The translations under genes and the position numbers were made by a program. DNA of 64,000 nt, taken from NCBI GenBank assembly GCA_028768545.1, contig CP054838.1:4027001-4091000 (forward strand), given 5' to 3'. The notes under the pieces are model-generated. The model searched no databases. It was not told the origin of the DNA and saw only the letters and a list, made by a program, of their open reading frames with translations. How positions within the stretch are numbered: the stretch's first letter is position 1; every line of letters begins with the position of its first letter. The stretch is from Desulfobacter sp. (GTDB taxonomy: Bacteria; Desulfobacterota; Desulfobacteria; Desulfobacterales; Desulfobacteraceae). Below are positions 1-9,491 of the stretch, piece by piece.

Positions 1-1409
1 TTTTCCCTGAATCCACCCGGAATCAGTTTTTTGTGGATTATTGGCGCCCCCAGGGAACCCATATCCTTGAGGTGGAAAAAGATATTCAAAAGATCAGCCG
101 GTTTGTTCAAGATCTTGAAGGCGTGACCCAGGCCACCTCGTTTATCGGAGAAGGCTCTTTGCGGTTTGTGCTCAACTATGACTACCAGTCTGCCAACACA
201 AGCTATGGGCAGGTTTTGGTCCAGGTGGATGATTACAGGCGTGTGCAGGGGCTTTTGCCAAAAATCCGGACCTATATAAAAACGGAATTTCCCGATTCTG
301 AGTTCAAGGCCCAGCGCTTCAAGGAGGGCCCGCCGGTTCCCTATGCCGTGGAAGCCAGGTTCCGGAGGCCGGACATTAACGCCCTGCGCAAGGTGGCAGG
401 CCAGGCCAAAGAGATGCTGCACACCCTGCCCCGGGCCGTGAACATTAAAGATGACTGGCGTCAGCCTGTTAAAGTGCTCCACCCGGTATTCACAGAGACC
501 CAGGGTCGTCGAACCGGGATTACAAGAAAGGACGTAAGCCAGGCCTTTGACTGGAACTATTCCGGCATTACCATGGGTCTGTACCAGGAGAGTGATGAAA
601 TGATTCCCATCGTGTCCAGGCCCACAGTCAAAGAGAGGGCTTCAGGGAATCAGTTCAGTCAGATCCAGGTCTTTAGTTCAGTGCTGAACCAATACCTGCC
701 CGTGGGGCAGGTGGTGGAAAAACTGGAATTGGCAGAAGAACTGCCCTTGATCCGGCGGCGGAACCGCATGCCCACCATCACGGTGCAGTGCGATCCTGCC
801 TGGGGCCAGGCCCAGGAACTTGAGGCCCTTGTCCGTCCCATGTTTGAATCTTTAAAACTGCCTTTGGGAGTCTCCCTTGACTGGGGAGGAGAGTCTGAAA
901 AGAGCGCTGAAAGCCAGGCGGCCATAAAATCCTTGTTTCCGGTCTGCCTTTTGGCCATGTTTTTTCTAGTGGTCTGTTTGTTCAACGGGCTTCGTGAGGC
1001 CTTTGTGATTTTTTTGTGTATCCCGTTTTCCCTGGTGGGGGTCACCTTTGGGCTGTTGGCCTTTTCCCTGCCCTTTGGGTTCATGGCCATTCTCGGATTT
1101 TTGGGTCTTACCGGCATGCTGGTTAAAAATGCCATTGTGCTTTTAGACCAGGTGGCAGAGGAGATCAGGGCTGGCAAATCCCGTTATCCGGCCGTGCTGG
1201 ATGCCACCATTTCCAGGCTGCGGCCCGTGACCATGGCTGCCGGCACCACCATTCTGGGCATGGCCCCGCTCTTGTTTCATCCTTTTTTTGCAGCCATGGC
1301 CGCCACCATCATGGGAGGGCTTTTGGTGGCCACAGGCCTGACCCTTATTGTGGTGCCGGTGTTCTATTCCCTGTTTTTTCAGATAAAAAAAGAGGAGATG
1401 GTCTTTTGA
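1..1409 (+). CDS. RND efflux transporter, C-terminal part (5' end outside window)
   Basis: The frame is open from the first bases of the window, so this is the 3' part of a longer gene (RND pumps are usually about 1,020-1,050 residues; about 469 codons are visible). The visible part has a periplasmic porter/docking region and then a hydrophobic block of several transmembrane helices over the last 150 residues, with the segment GFLGLTGMLVKNAIVLLDQ that is typical of the HAE1/AcrB family C-terminal half. The product would be the inner-membrane, proton-driven pump of a tripartite exporter. Any membrane-fusion partner would lie upstream, outside the window. The next gene is convergent. Substrate unknown. 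Confidence 0.9.
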   Translation, partial: FPESTRNQFFVDYWRPQGTHILEVEKDIQKISRFVQDLEGVTQATSFIGEGSLRFVLNYDYQSANTSYGQVLVQVDDYRRVQGLLPKIRTYIKTEFPDSEFKAQRFKEGPPVPYAVEARFRRPDINALRKVAGQAKEMLHTLPRAVNIKDDWRQPVKVLHPVFTETQGRRTGITRKDVSQAFDWNYSGITMGLYQESDEMIPIVSRPTVKERASGNQFSQIQVFSSVLNQYLPVGQVVEKLELAEELPLIRRRNRMPTITVQCDPAWGQAQELEALVRPMFESLKLPLGVSLDWGGESEKSAESQAAIKSLFPVCLLAMFFLVVCLFNGLREAFVIFLCIPFSLVGVTFGLLAFSLPFGFMAILGFLGLTGMLVKNAIVLLDQVAEEIRAGKSRYPAVLDATISRLRPVTMAAGTTILGMAPLLFHPFFAAMAATIMGGLLVATGLTLIVVPVFYSLFFQIKKEEMVF

Positions 1410-1433
1410 TCCCAAGCCGGGTGATGGCTTTTT

Positions 1434-2666
1434 TCAGGGCATGGCTGAATACACCGCAACCGCTTGTGATAAGACCATGCGGGCATCCTGGATTGCCTGG
1501 GTCCGCCAGGCCAAAGATGAGGGGTAATACCCCTCCAGGAATCGGGTCTGGACGGTTATCCTCTCGTGTTCAGATTCATATCCAAAATGGGTGCCCTGGT
1601 TTTCAAGAATGACATTCTGCAGGGACCTGACCGCACCAAAGGTGGTCTGGCTGTTCAGGGTCCCGAATTCAAGGGCCATGGGCAAATGGGTTTTCTCAGG
1701 CATGATCGCCCCCACATAGGCGGTAAAGTCTCCGGTGACCGTATAAAAGTCTTTGTCATCCCCCCAGTCAATTGAGTATCCCTTGAAAAGGGTCTGGATC
1801 TTCTGTTTGACCGGGCCCTCTTCCATGGGGCTGGGAAAAAGATGCAGGGTGCCCCGCTCACCATAGCCGGTGTGCAGGTCTATACAGAAAATCGTATCAT
1901 AGGGGGCAGCCATTTCCCGGATCAGCGGCGTAACTGCGGTGATGGGTGAATCAAGGTGCTTGCCGCCAAAATAGATTCCAGTTTCAAATTGGTACTGCCC
2001 CTGTAAAATGGCCTGCCTCAGGGATGCCATCTGGCCCAGAGCCCGGACAAAGAAAAACAAGTTGGGTATGGATTTGAGCCCAACCTTTTTTTGGGGATTC
2101 AGCCATGGGGTGAGATCGGTATATCCCTTGTTTACAGATTCGTACAGGGCTTTATCAACAGAGCAATTCCGGTTGAGGTCAATATTGTTTTCCGTTACCC
2201 TGCGCCTGTTTTTAAACCCATAGGGGTTGATGCCGTGGATCAGCAGAATCCCGGTTTCATCCAGATTGACCCGGTCCAGGATCTGGTCCATAAACATTTG
2301 CTGAACCGCACTGCCCACAAATCCTTCCACCCCATGGATGCCGGAAGTTAATAGCAGAAGGCGTTTGGGGTTTTTCTGGGCGGGAATATGACAATAATCA
2401 ATGGTCAGGCCTGGTTGGGAGGGGCTTGCAAGTTTAAGGGCATTGATTTGTGTGTCTGGATATTTTTCTGCCGCGGCCCGGGCGGTTTGAATAAAGGCGG
2501 TTTTGCAGTCTTCCCAGGATTCCTGAAAATAGACCAGGTCTTGTGAAACGATTTTTGTGTCAACGGGTTTGGGGGTAAAGGTGTTGTACCGAAAGGTAAG
2601 CATGGACCCAACAACGGCAATTGCCACGATAACCAGGACGAACAATGCGTTGAATCGTTTTTTCAT
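1434..2666 (-). CDS. DUF2817 / M14-like zinc peptidase, membrane anchored
   Basis: About 410 residues. The frame extends upstream to 2747, but the ATG at 2666 is preferred: it has a G-rich Shine-Dalgarno just upstream and opens directly onto a basic stretch followed by a hydrophobic anchor (residues about 8-25). The segment SGIHGVEG (H about 111, E about 114) and a later HTGYGE histidine give the H-x-x-E...H zinc ligand pattern of M14 carboxypeptidase-like DUF2817 proteins, and a Glu in ALEFGT near the C-terminus fits the catalytic acid. It probably acts outside the membrane on peptides or amides. It lies 176 bp downstream of the racemase on the same strand and may belong to the same peptide-use unit. 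Substrate is inferred only. Confidence 0.72.
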   Translation of the reverse strand: MKKRFNALFVLVIVAIAVVGSMLTFRYNTFTPKPVDTKIVSQDLVYFQESWEDCKTAFIQTARAAAEKYPDTQINALKLASPSQPGLTIDYCHIPAQKNPKRLLLLTSGIHGVEGFVGSAVQQMFMDQILDRVNLDETGILLIHGINPYGFKNRRRVTENNIDLNRNCSVDKALYESVNKGYTDLTPWLNPQKKVGLKSIPNLFFFVRALGQMASLRQAILQGQYQFETGIYFGGKHLDSPITAVTPLIREMAAPYDTIFCIDLHTGYGERGTLHLFPSPMEEGPVKQKIQTLFKGYSIDWGDDKDFYTVTGDFTAYVGAIMPEKTHLPMALEFGTLNSQTTFGAVRSLQNVILENQGTHFGYESEHERITVQTRFLEGYYPSSLAWRTQAIQDARMVLSQAVAVYSAMP

Positions 2667-2842
2667 TTTCAGCCCCCAAAGGTTAAAACAGAGTGTTGAC
2701 CTTCCTTGTATGGTGTAGAAAAAACACAAGCTTTCTGTCAAGAACAATGTTATCTATAAATGATTCTTTCTTTCTTTACCGTCTTGGGTTCATGATCGAA
2801 ATGATGGGATATGGCCGGGAAACCAAAAATTTTGAGACGGGG

Positions 2843-3958
2843 TTAATATTTTAACGGCCGGGCAAGGAAAACCTTTTTCACATAGGGAGAGGTCATGGCC
2901 GAAAGCAAAGCCCCGTATGAGAGGCTGAATTTGAATTCATGGCCAATGGGCGGGTGAAATTTATGGGTATCTAACACCAGGTGATCTGAACAGGCACCGA
3001 TAATGGAGACATCATCCAAGGGCGTCAGCCCATTGGCATTCACATCCTGGCGGCCCAGCCCCAGAATGGCCCTGGCCATCCGGCCCTGGTTTTCAAATTT
3101 CGGGCGCTGTCCAAATGCATTTTTTACCACAGGTCCCTTGGGTTTTGAATCCTTGATTTTAAATTCAATCACCTCACCCACCAGGCGGATGGTGTCCTGG
3201 TACAGGCATGGCACAGGTTCCCCGGTCAGGATATTGCAGCCGGTAAATATCATCTCACCCATGCGCAGGTTATTGATACAGCCGGAGTCATAATTTTGGG
3301 TCAGCCAGGTATAATTTGCAGAATTACCCCCGGAGATCAATTCCAGGTTCAGGCTGAATCGTTTAGATACTTTTTTGACAAGGTTTGAAAAAAAGACCAT
3401 CCGTTCCTGTACGGGCATCACCCCGGACAGGCAGGCCAAATTGGTGCCGATACCGGCCAGCCGGACACCTTTAAGGCCGATGGTTTGTTTGACAAGCCCG
3501 GCAAGGTCCTTGGGCAGTACCCCCTCCCTTAGATCCCCCAGTTCCACCATGAGCAGGATTTTGTGACAACGGTTCTGGTCGAGGGCGGCCTCGGACAAAG
3601 CCCGTATCACACTGATTTCGGAATTGAAACTCATATGGGTAAGGCTGACCACCTCATCTACCTGACTGAGCATGGGGGAGCGGATCAGGATATAATCTGC
3701 CCGTATACCGCCGTGTATCATTCTTTGGATATTTTCCAGCCGGGAATCTCCGATGAACCTGGCGCCGCCTTCCAGCATCATCCGGGCCACGGCAGGTTCC
3801 CCCATCATGACCTTGGTCACCCCGGTAAGGCTGATTCCCCGAAGCCCCAGCATCGTGGAAATGGCCGCACTATTGTGGCGGATCTTGTTCAGATCGATTT
3901 CAAGACGGGGAGTCTTTAAGGCGTGCCGCCTGTCACGGACAAGTCGTTTTGGATCCAT
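2843..3958 (-). CDS. PLP-dependent amino-acid racemase (alanine/ornithine racemase family)
   Basis: 371 residues with an alanine-racemase-type N-terminal TIM barrel. The segment GVTKVMMGEP carries the PLP lysine at about K49. IGDSRLENIQRM and the conserved barrel strands (LMVELGDLREGV, GIGTNLAC) match the ornithine racemase-like branch of the family rather than housekeeping Alr. It starts one base after the stop of the TRAP large permease, so it is co-transcribed and probably translationally coupled. With the transporter, the M20 peptidase and the Lrp-type regulator, it would interconvert the D and L forms of an imported amino acid. Which amino acid cannot be read from the sequence. Confidence 0.8.
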   Translation of the reverse strand: MDPKRLVRDRRHALKTPRLEIDLNKIRHNSAAISTMLGLRGISLTGVTKVMMGEPAVARMMLEGGARFIGDSRLENIQRMIHGGIRADYILIRSPMLSQVDEVVSLTHMSFNSEISVIRALSEAALDQNRCHKILLMVELGDLREGVLPKDLAGLVKQTIGLKGVRLAGIGTNLACLSGVMPVQERMVFFSNLVKKVSKRFSLNLELISGGNSANYTWLTQNYDSGCINNLRMGEMIFTGCNILTGEPVPCLYQDTIRLVGEVIEFKIKDSKPKGPVVKNAFGQRPKFENQGRMARAILGLGRQDVNANGLTPLDDVSIIGACSDHLVLDTHKFHPPIGHEFKFSLSYGALLSAMTSPYVKKVFLARPLKY

Positions 3959-3959
3959 T

Positions 3960-5249
3960 TTAACCCCAGGAGAGTCCCAGCAGGGTCGGCACCCAGAGGG
4001 TCAGGGCAGGCACATAGGAAATCAGGAGCAACGCTGAGATTTCCGCCAGAAGAAACCAGGTCACTTCTTTCATGGCCGTTTCATAGGGAACCCCGGCGAT
4101 TTGGGACCCCACCATAAGAGACATGCCCATGGGAGGGGTTGCATTTCCTATGTTGACATTCACCATCATGATCATGGCAAAGTGCAAAGGGTCAAACCCC
4201 AGCTTGGTCATAACCGGGGTGACAATGGGGGCCAGAATCACAACGGCCGGACCGATATCCAGAAACATTCCCACCACCAGAAAGAGAATATTGACCATGA
4301 TCAGCTGTACAATTGGATTCGGGCTGAAAGAAATCATGGCATTGCCGATGGTTTCGGTCAGGCCGCTGTATGTGATCACCCATCCCAGGATATTGGCCGC
4401 CCCGATCAGGAAAAAGACCACCCCGGACAACACTGCCGTATTTACCAGGGAATCATAAATCTGGGTAAGGCTTAAGGACTTATATACTAGACGTCCCACA
4501 ACCAGGGCGTATAGTGCTGCAATGCCCCCGGCTTCTGTGACGGTTGTTAACCCGCTTAAAATAGCGGTTAAAATAATAATCGGGGTGAGCAGGGCCCAGA
4601 TTGCTTTTTTCCCGGCCTTGAAAATCTGGCCCAGGGAATAGGAGGCTTCTTTTGGGTAGTTTCTGCGAATGCTGATTAAAGCCGAGATACCGAAAAGGGC
4701 CAGTCCCACAATGATGCCCGGAACGATCCCTGCGGCAAACATGGAAATAACAGACACTTCCTTGAACATGCTGGCATAAACAATCATGATCAGGCTGGGG
4801 GGGATAATGGGCCCGATCACAGAGGAGGCTGCGGTAACTGCCGCACAATATCCTGCCCCATATCCCTTTTCTTTCATGGTGGGAATCAGGATGTTTCCGA
4901 TGGCCGCTGTATCGGTGACCGCTGTTCCGGTCAGCCCTGCAAACAGGATGCTTGATCCGATATTCACATGGGAGAGACCTCCCCTGAACCTTCCCACAAG
5001 ACTCAGGGCAAAATCAATTAATTTATCGGTCATTCCGCTGCGGTTCAAAAATTCAGAACAGAGGATGAACAGGGGAATGGAAACCAAAATATAATTTGAG
5101 CACCCGGCCAGAAGACGGGTGGGCACAATGCTTAAAAATTCAAATCCCCCGCCTGAAATCAGCCCGAGCATGCCTGATAGACCAATGCCGTATACAATGG
5201 GAATGCCTGCCAGAATGAGAATAAAAAAGAACGGAACCACATAAATCAT
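3960..5249 (-). CDS. dctM: TRAP transporter large permease (DctM family)
   Basis: 429 residues and almost entirely hydrophobic, with about 12 predicted membrane segments. It has typical DctM features: an N-terminal IPVVYGIG-like helix, PTRLLAGCSNYILVSIPLFILCSEFLNRSG, and a late block NIGNATPPMGMSLMVGSQIAG. This is the sodium-driven translocation subunit of a tripartite ATP-independent periplasmic (TRAP) transporter. It lies 53 bp downstream of the small permease, with a GGAGGTAA-type Shine-Dalgarno before its ATG, and directly upstream of the racemase. Length is normal for the family. Confidence 0.93.
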   Translation of the reverse strand: MIYVVPFFFILILAGIPIVYGIGLSGMLGLISGGGFEFLSIVPTRLLAGCSNYILVSIPLFILCSEFLNRSGMTDKLIDFALSLVGRFRGGLSHVNIGSSILFAGLTGTAVTDTAAIGNILIPTMKEKGYGAGYCAAVTAASSVIGPIIPPSLIMIVYASMFKEVSVISMFAAGIVPGIIVGLALFGISALISIRRNYPKEASYSLGQIFKAGKKAIWALLTPIIILTAILSGLTTVTEAGGIAALYALVVGRLVYKSLSLTQIYDSLVNTAVLSGVVFFLIGAANILGWVITYSGLTETIGNAMISFSPNPIVQLIMVNILFLVVGMFLDIGPAVVILAPIVTPVMTKLGFDPLHFAMIMMVNVNIGNATPPMGMSLMVGSQIAGVPYETAMKEVTWFLLAEISALLLISYVPALTLWVPTLLGLSWG

Positions 5250-5302
5250 TGTTTACCTCCTGAGCCTCTTGGAATCGAAAACCAAGGACTGGGAATTTGA
5301 AT

Positions 5303-5809
5303 TTAATCCGCCATTTCTTTGCGGGCCTGAATCTGCCTGCGAATAATTACAGGGGAGCTTAACAGGTGAATTCCCTGGATCAGGGCACTGATGGGTACGG
5401 CTATTGTAAACCACCGGGAACTGATCCTTGTATCCGCACTGATCATATAAAGGTCATTGCTGTTGAGGAACTCCAGCCATCCGAACCAGCCAAGGCAGAC
5501 GATAAACAGAGCAATGATGCAGTAGTTCACATACCGGACTGCGATTTCAACCCTTAGGGGCAGGCGGCTGATAAGCCCTTCCACCCCCATGTGCTGGCCC
5601 CGCTTCAATGCTGCGGGAATGCCCAGAAGGGCCGCCCATATCATGAGCAAGCGTTCCACAGGCAAAGGCCAGGGCAGTGGATCGTTTAACACATACCTGA
5701 AAAATGCACCGTAAATGGAAATGGCAAGAATGAGCAGGATGGCAACCACCGCTCCAAACAGTGAAATCCTGTCTGCGAGATCACTGATGCGGTTAAAAAA
5801 TGAGATCAT
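5303..5809 (-). CDS. dctQ: TRAP transporter small permease (DctQ family)
   Basis: 168 residues with four predicted transmembrane helices and the DctQ signature region (AFFRYVLNDPLPWPLPVERLLMIWAALLGIPAALKRGQHMGVE, spread over about residues 35-77). This is the small membrane subunit that pairs with DctM. It sits between the binding-protein gene and the large permease. A strong hairpin with a U-run precedes it on the transcript, which would let the binding protein be made in excess over the membrane subunits. Confidence 0.9.
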   Translation of the reverse strand: MISFFNRISDLADRISLFGAVVAILLILAISIYGAFFRYVLNDPLPWPLPVERLLMIWAALLGIPAALKRGQHMGVEGLISRLPLRVEIAVRYVNYCIIALFIVCLGWFGWLEFLNSNDLYMISADTRISSRWFTIAVPISALIQGIHLLSSPVIIRRQIQARKEMAD

Positions 5810-5820
5810 AATGGCTCCGA

Positions 5821-5857
5821 AAAATTGTCCCGGGCCGGAGCAAAACCCTGGCCCGGG
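5821..5857 (-). terminator. Intra-operon hairpin with U-run between dctP and dctQ
   Basis: On the minus strand an 8-bp GC-only stem (CCCGGGCC / GGCCCGGG, 5829-5857) is followed after a few bases by a run of five T residues (5821-5825 read on the minus strand). It lies between the binding-protein stop and the small-permease start. It most likely acts as a partial terminator or as a 3' stabiliser of the dctP message. Confidence 0.6.
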
Positions 5858-5882
5858 AGGTGTCGCTGATTGTAATCAAATT

Positions 5883-6959
5883 CTATTTTCCGTTCACGAT
5901 AAAGTCGTCATTTTCTTTTTTCAGACGGTCGACTTCAGCCCACAATGCTTTGACTTTTTCTTCAGCAATTCCGAAATCCTTGGTAATCCAATTCAGGAAA
6001 GCCGGTCTTAGGATATCTTTCCATTCCTTGGTGGCGTCAGTGCCGGGCATATATGTATCCTTGAAATGTTTTTTGCCCTTTTCCCAATCGAGCAAGGACT
6101 GCTGGGCATCCACACCACGGCCGATGGCTGCGGCCTCACGGGCGGTGGTCAAAATAATGGTTTTCTGGTTTTCAGGGAGTTTGGCAAACCATTTTTCACT
6201 GGCCACCCAGACACCGGAGTTGAATACATGGCCGATATAGGAACTATACTTATTCACTTCCCAGAATTTTGCATAGGCATTGACGTAGGGGGCATTGAAC
6301 TGTCCGTCGGCAACTCCGCTGGCAAGGGCTGTGGTGACATCTCCCCATGACAGGGGCACGGCTTTGGCTCCTAGGGATTCAATCATTGCAATTTGAGCCG
6401 GGTTTTCTTCGGTTCTTATTCTCAGTCCCTTCATGTCTGCAGGGGTTTTGATCAAACGTTTATTATTGGTAAAGGCCACAAATCCGCCACCGTCGTCCAG
6501 GGAAGCAATGTGGCGCAGCCCTGTTTTTTTCCTGCAGTCTTCCATCATATCTGAAAAGTATTTACCGTTGAAAAATTTCCAGGCTGTTCTGTAGGAGTCA
6601 AATAAGAACGGGGTGTTGAGCATCTGGTAATCCTGATAAAAGGATGAAAACGCACCTGAGTAGAGCACCGCCACCTGTACGGTGTCACCCTTGATACATT
6701 CACGGGTATATTCCACGCAATTGCCCAGCACCATGTTACCGAAGACTTTGACTTCGATTTCATTGTTGGAGCGTGCCTCTACCAGGGTTTTAAAATAGAG
6801 GGCAGAGGCGGCAATACCGTTGGTTGCGGTATCGGTCTGGGAGTAGTGGGACAATACGAGCTTGGTTTTGGCAGAGGCTGTCATGGGCACCATGAGCCCC
6901 AATACAAGAAGGGCCGTCAGCAGGCTTGAAAAACAAAATGAGTTACAAAATTTTTTCAT
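5883..6959 (-). CDS. dctP: TRAP transporter periplasmic solute-binding protein (DctP family)
   Basis: 358 residues. A Sec signal peptide (MKKF..., hydrophobic core, cleavage near TASA-K, about residue 30) is followed by a DctP/TAXI-like fold. The segment GLRIRTEENPAQIAMIESLGAKAVPLSWGDV spans the conserved arginine used in DctP proteins to bind a substrate carboxylate. Some cysteines (NCVEYTRECIKG) are not usual for the family. It is the first transporter gene after the RocB-like peptidase gene (61 bp gap). The gene context argues for an amino acid or related carboxylate as ligand. That is inference. Confidence 0.92.
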   Translation of the reverse strand: MKKFCNSFCFSSLLTALLVLGLMVPMTASAKTKLVLSHYSQTDTATNGIAASALYFKTLVEARSNNEIEVKVFGNMVLGNCVEYTRECIKGDTVQVAVLYSGAFSSFYQDYQMLNTPFLFDSYRTAWKFFNGKYFSDMMEDCRKKTGLRHIASLDDGGGFVAFTNNKRLIKTPADMKGLRIRTEENPAQIAMIESLGAKAVPLSWGDVTTALASGVADGQFNAPYVNAYAKFWEVNKYSSYIGHVFNSGVWVASEKWFAKLPENQKTIILTTAREAAAIGRGVDAQQSLLDWEKGKKHFKDTYMPGTDATKEWKDILRPAFLNWITKDFGIAEEKVKALWAEVDRLKKENDDFIVNGK

Positions 6960-7020
6960 CGCGGGATGCTCCTTTTAAAAAATTAGAATTATGGAATTAT
7001 ACCGATCTTTCTTTTCCGGT

Positions 7021-8724
7021 TTAAAGGGTATCTAAGTCCTCCTGTGCTGGGTTCAAAAGTTCCAGGGTCACCGCTTGGATCAGCCCCGGCAGGGTTTCCA
7101 TGGAATAAGGCACATGGACCCGTTCGTACAACTTGTGAAAATCCTTTCCATGGACCCCCATATCCAAAACCGGAATGTTCAGTCTTCGTATTTTTTCAAT
7201 ATCAATTGCCCAGCCCCGCTCCCAGCAGGGCATGTTTTCTTCTAATACCGCCTTGTTTTCCCGGCCTTCGGTATAGGCGCAGAAACTTGCATCCGAAAGA
7301 AAGGGGAAAAAACGATCAAGGCGAATATCATAGGGTGTCTTTTGGGTCCGGCCCAGATAAGGGGTCAGTGCGGCTAAGGTTTTCTGGTTAAACCATTTGA
7401 ATTTTGGATCTTCAAATTCAGGGTCATTGGCCGGATAATACGGGGGCATTAAAAAAATAATGGCAGCAGGGCCGGACAGGCCCGAAACATGCCAGACTTT
7501 CTGCACCAGGGCCAGGCTGTGGTCCCTTAGTTCCGGATAGGTCCCCATGCTTTGGCAGATCTCATCCATGGCGTTGTCCAGAACTTTTGCGCCCTTGTGT
7601 TCCCGGACATGGGCACAAAGCTGTGAAAAATCCATTACCCGGTAACTGCGGTTGACAGGCATTGGGGTGGTCTTGTTTTTATCAAAGAAGGTGCGGGTCT
7701 GAGTTTCAAGCCGGGTCATACAATCTTCAAATGCCTGGCCTGCAAGTGTTTGGAATATCTCCATAACCTGGGATACATTCCGTTTGTAATTTAAAATATT
7801 ATAATAGGCGTAGGCCTCAAAGGGAACCTGACCGTTATAATCGGTTTTCAGGTCGGCCTGTTTCAATGAGACAGGGGGGTGGGTGAATTCTTTGTTAAAA
7901 TGGTCGGCCAGTGCCATGTTGCCGTCCACAAGCCAGGTGAGCCTGGACAAAAACATATTTGCATCAAATCCCTGGAGGGATTCTCCCACATGGGCGGCTT
8001 TTCCCACGACAAATACCCCTGGCACAGCTTTGCCCATGGCTCCGAGGTACATATGGCGCTTATCCTTGGATGACCCGTCCATCTGGGTGACCACGTCCGT
8101 GTTGATGGCACCGACAAAATTTAAGTGTTCTCTGACCGCCATGGCCTCAAGCGGGCCGGCCATTGAAATCATTCCCTGGGAATCGGCCTCTTCATCACAG
8201 ACCAGGCAGAGAGCAATATTTCCGGAAAAGGTATCCGGGGCTGCAGCGATTTTTTCCAAAAGGCAGATCAGTGCAGCCACACCGGTTTTCATATCTGCTG
8301 TCCCCCGGCCAAAAAGCCATCGGCCGGATTTAAGATCTTCGGAGACCTCATCGGGAAGATCACATTTTTCCAAGGCCTTCATCAGTCCATCTGGATCACA
8401 GGCCAGGGGTTCCAGGGTCTTGTACTCCTTTACATCCACCGTGTCCATATGCCCCAGGTACAAGAGGGTTTGGTCGCTGGGATCCTTTTTTCCCCGTACC
8501 AGGGCCAGGATGTTTCGCTGGTCTGTGTTGCCCATTGGGCAGGATATCAGCTGTTGCGGGTATTGTTTAAAATAATCCAGTTTTGCCAGCCGTTCCTGGA
8601 TATGATCTGCGATGCGCCGTTCCCCTTTTGTGCGGCTGACGCTTTGAATCCCTACCAGATCAAGGGTTAGATCATAAATTGATTTGCCAAGGGGGGGTAA
8701 ATTGTTTTTTAAAATCGTCATCAT
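7021..8724 (-). CDS. M20-family metallopeptidase, RocB-like
   Basis: 567 residues, longer than typical M20 dipeptidases and matching the size and pattern of RocB (arginine-utilisation) proteins. Zinc-site motifs are in order: YLGHMDTVD (about residue 90), FGRGTADMKTG (about 140) and CDEEADSQGM (about 178). RocB members are cytoplasmic amidohydrolases of amino-acid catabolism with poorly known substrates. The gene lies 17 bp after the Lrp/AsnC gene and 61 bp before dctP, so it is the first enzyme gene of the regulator-enzyme-transporter-racemase operon. The likely job is to release an amino acid from an imported conjugate or peptide. Confidence 0.82.
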   Translation of the reverse strand: MMTILKNNLPPLGKSIYDLTLDLVGIQSVSRTKGERRIADHIQERLAKLDYFKQYPQQLISCPMGNTDQRNILALVRGKKDPSDQTLLYLGHMDTVDVKEYKTLEPLACDPDGLMKALEKCDLPDEVSEDLKSGRWLFGRGTADMKTGVAALICLLEKIAAAPDTFSGNIALCLVCDEEADSQGMISMAGPLEAMAVREHLNFVGAINTDVVTQMDGSSKDKRHMYLGAMGKAVPGVFVVGKAAHVGESLQGFDANMFLSRLTWLVDGNMALADHFNKEFTHPPVSLKQADLKTDYNGQVPFEAYAYYNILNYKRNVSQVMEIFQTLAGQAFEDCMTRLETQTRTFFDKNKTTPMPVNRSYRVMDFSQLCAHVREHKGAKVLDNAMDEICQSMGTYPELRDHSLALVQKVWHVSGLSGPAAIIFLMPPYYPANDPEFEDPKFKWFNQKTLAALTPYLGRTQKTPYDIRLDRFFPFLSDASFCAYTEGRENKAVLEENMPCWERGWAIDIEKIRRLNIPVLDMGVHGKDFHKLYERVHVPYSMETLPGLIQAVTLELLNPAQEDLDTL

Positions 8725-8741
8725 CTATATCCTATGGGCTG

Positions 8742-9227
8742 CTATAGGCTCCAGTTCTTTAAATTTTCCGGCAGCATGATCCATTTATTTTTGGCCTTCA
8801 TCACCACAAAGGATTCACTGTCTGCAATATATCCCAAGGCCGGCAGTTTTTCTGAAACAAACCGGTATAAAGATTCCATTCCTTCTGAAAAGACCACCTC
8901 GGCAAAAATATCAAACCTGCCTGTGACCGAGTAGGCACAGTGAACTTCGTCCAGTTCTGCAATTTCATCCAATGCCCTGCCAAGCTTGGTGTCGTCATTG
9001 ATCTGGATGGCCACCAGGGCCATGATCAGGTTTTTGGTCCTGAAAGGGTCAATCAGTCCTGAAATTTTCAACAAGCCCGAGCGGATCAGATTTTTCATCC
9101 GGGAATTTAATGTGGGATTTGTTATTCCCAGTGTATCAACAAGCTTTTTCACCGGAATACGGCCGTCAACGGTGAGAAGGCGAATCAATTTTCGATCAAG
9201 TGCATCCAGGCTGGGATCTTTTTCCAT
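8742..9227 (-). CDS. Lrp/AsnC family transcriptional regulator
   Basis: 161 residues. The N-terminal winged helix-turn-helix (about residues 8-55, LDALDRKLIRLLTVDGR and the NPTLNSRMKNL recognition region) is followed by an AsnC/RAM effector domain (about 70-145, VTGRFDIFAEVVF). Such regulators form dimers or octamers and sense amino acids. AGGGA lies 9 bases before the ATG. It is the first gene of the minus-strand operon and probably controls it and itself. Confidence 0.92.
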   Translation of the reverse strand: MEKDPSLDALDRKLIRLLTVDGRIPVKKLVDTLGITNPTLNSRMKNLIRSGLLKISGLIDPFRTKNLIMALVAIQINDDTKLGRALDEIAELDEVHCAYSVTGRFDIFAEVVFSEGMESLYRFVSEKLPALGYIADSESFVVMKAKNKWIMLPENLKNWSL

Positions 9228-9304
9228 GTTGATTGTTCCCTATATTTTAAATATTTATAAAATAAAGACAGTATTTTTTTAAAAATTAAAATTTACTAAT
9301 ATTT

Positions 9305-9333
9305 TTTTTATTCATTGAAAGTATGTTTGTCAA
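9305..9333 (-). promoter_or_regulatory. Sigma-70-type promoter of the lrp-rocB-TRAP operon
   Basis: On the minus strand a perfect TTGACA (9328-9333) is followed after exactly 17 bases by TAAAAA (9305-9310). The 77 bases between the -10 box and the start codon are very AT-rich, as expected for an Lrp-type control region. The rest of the interval up to 9491 holds nothing else I recognise. Confidence 0.55.
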
Positions 9334-9491
9334 GAATTAATTTTTCTCAGATCTGGCCCCATGGGGTGGGGACCGTTGAAAAGATTTGGGTTTCTCATCT
9401 GTTTTTAACCGGTCCAAATACCGGGAATTGACTTGAGCATGGGGATTTCACTGGATGGAGTCTGTCAGGGATCAATGGGTCAGGATTTTAC

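Noticed and set aside
659..1177. 172-residue minus-strand frame inside the RND gene
   Set aside because: It is antisense to a well-supported membrane protein gene and has a composition typical of a shadow frame.
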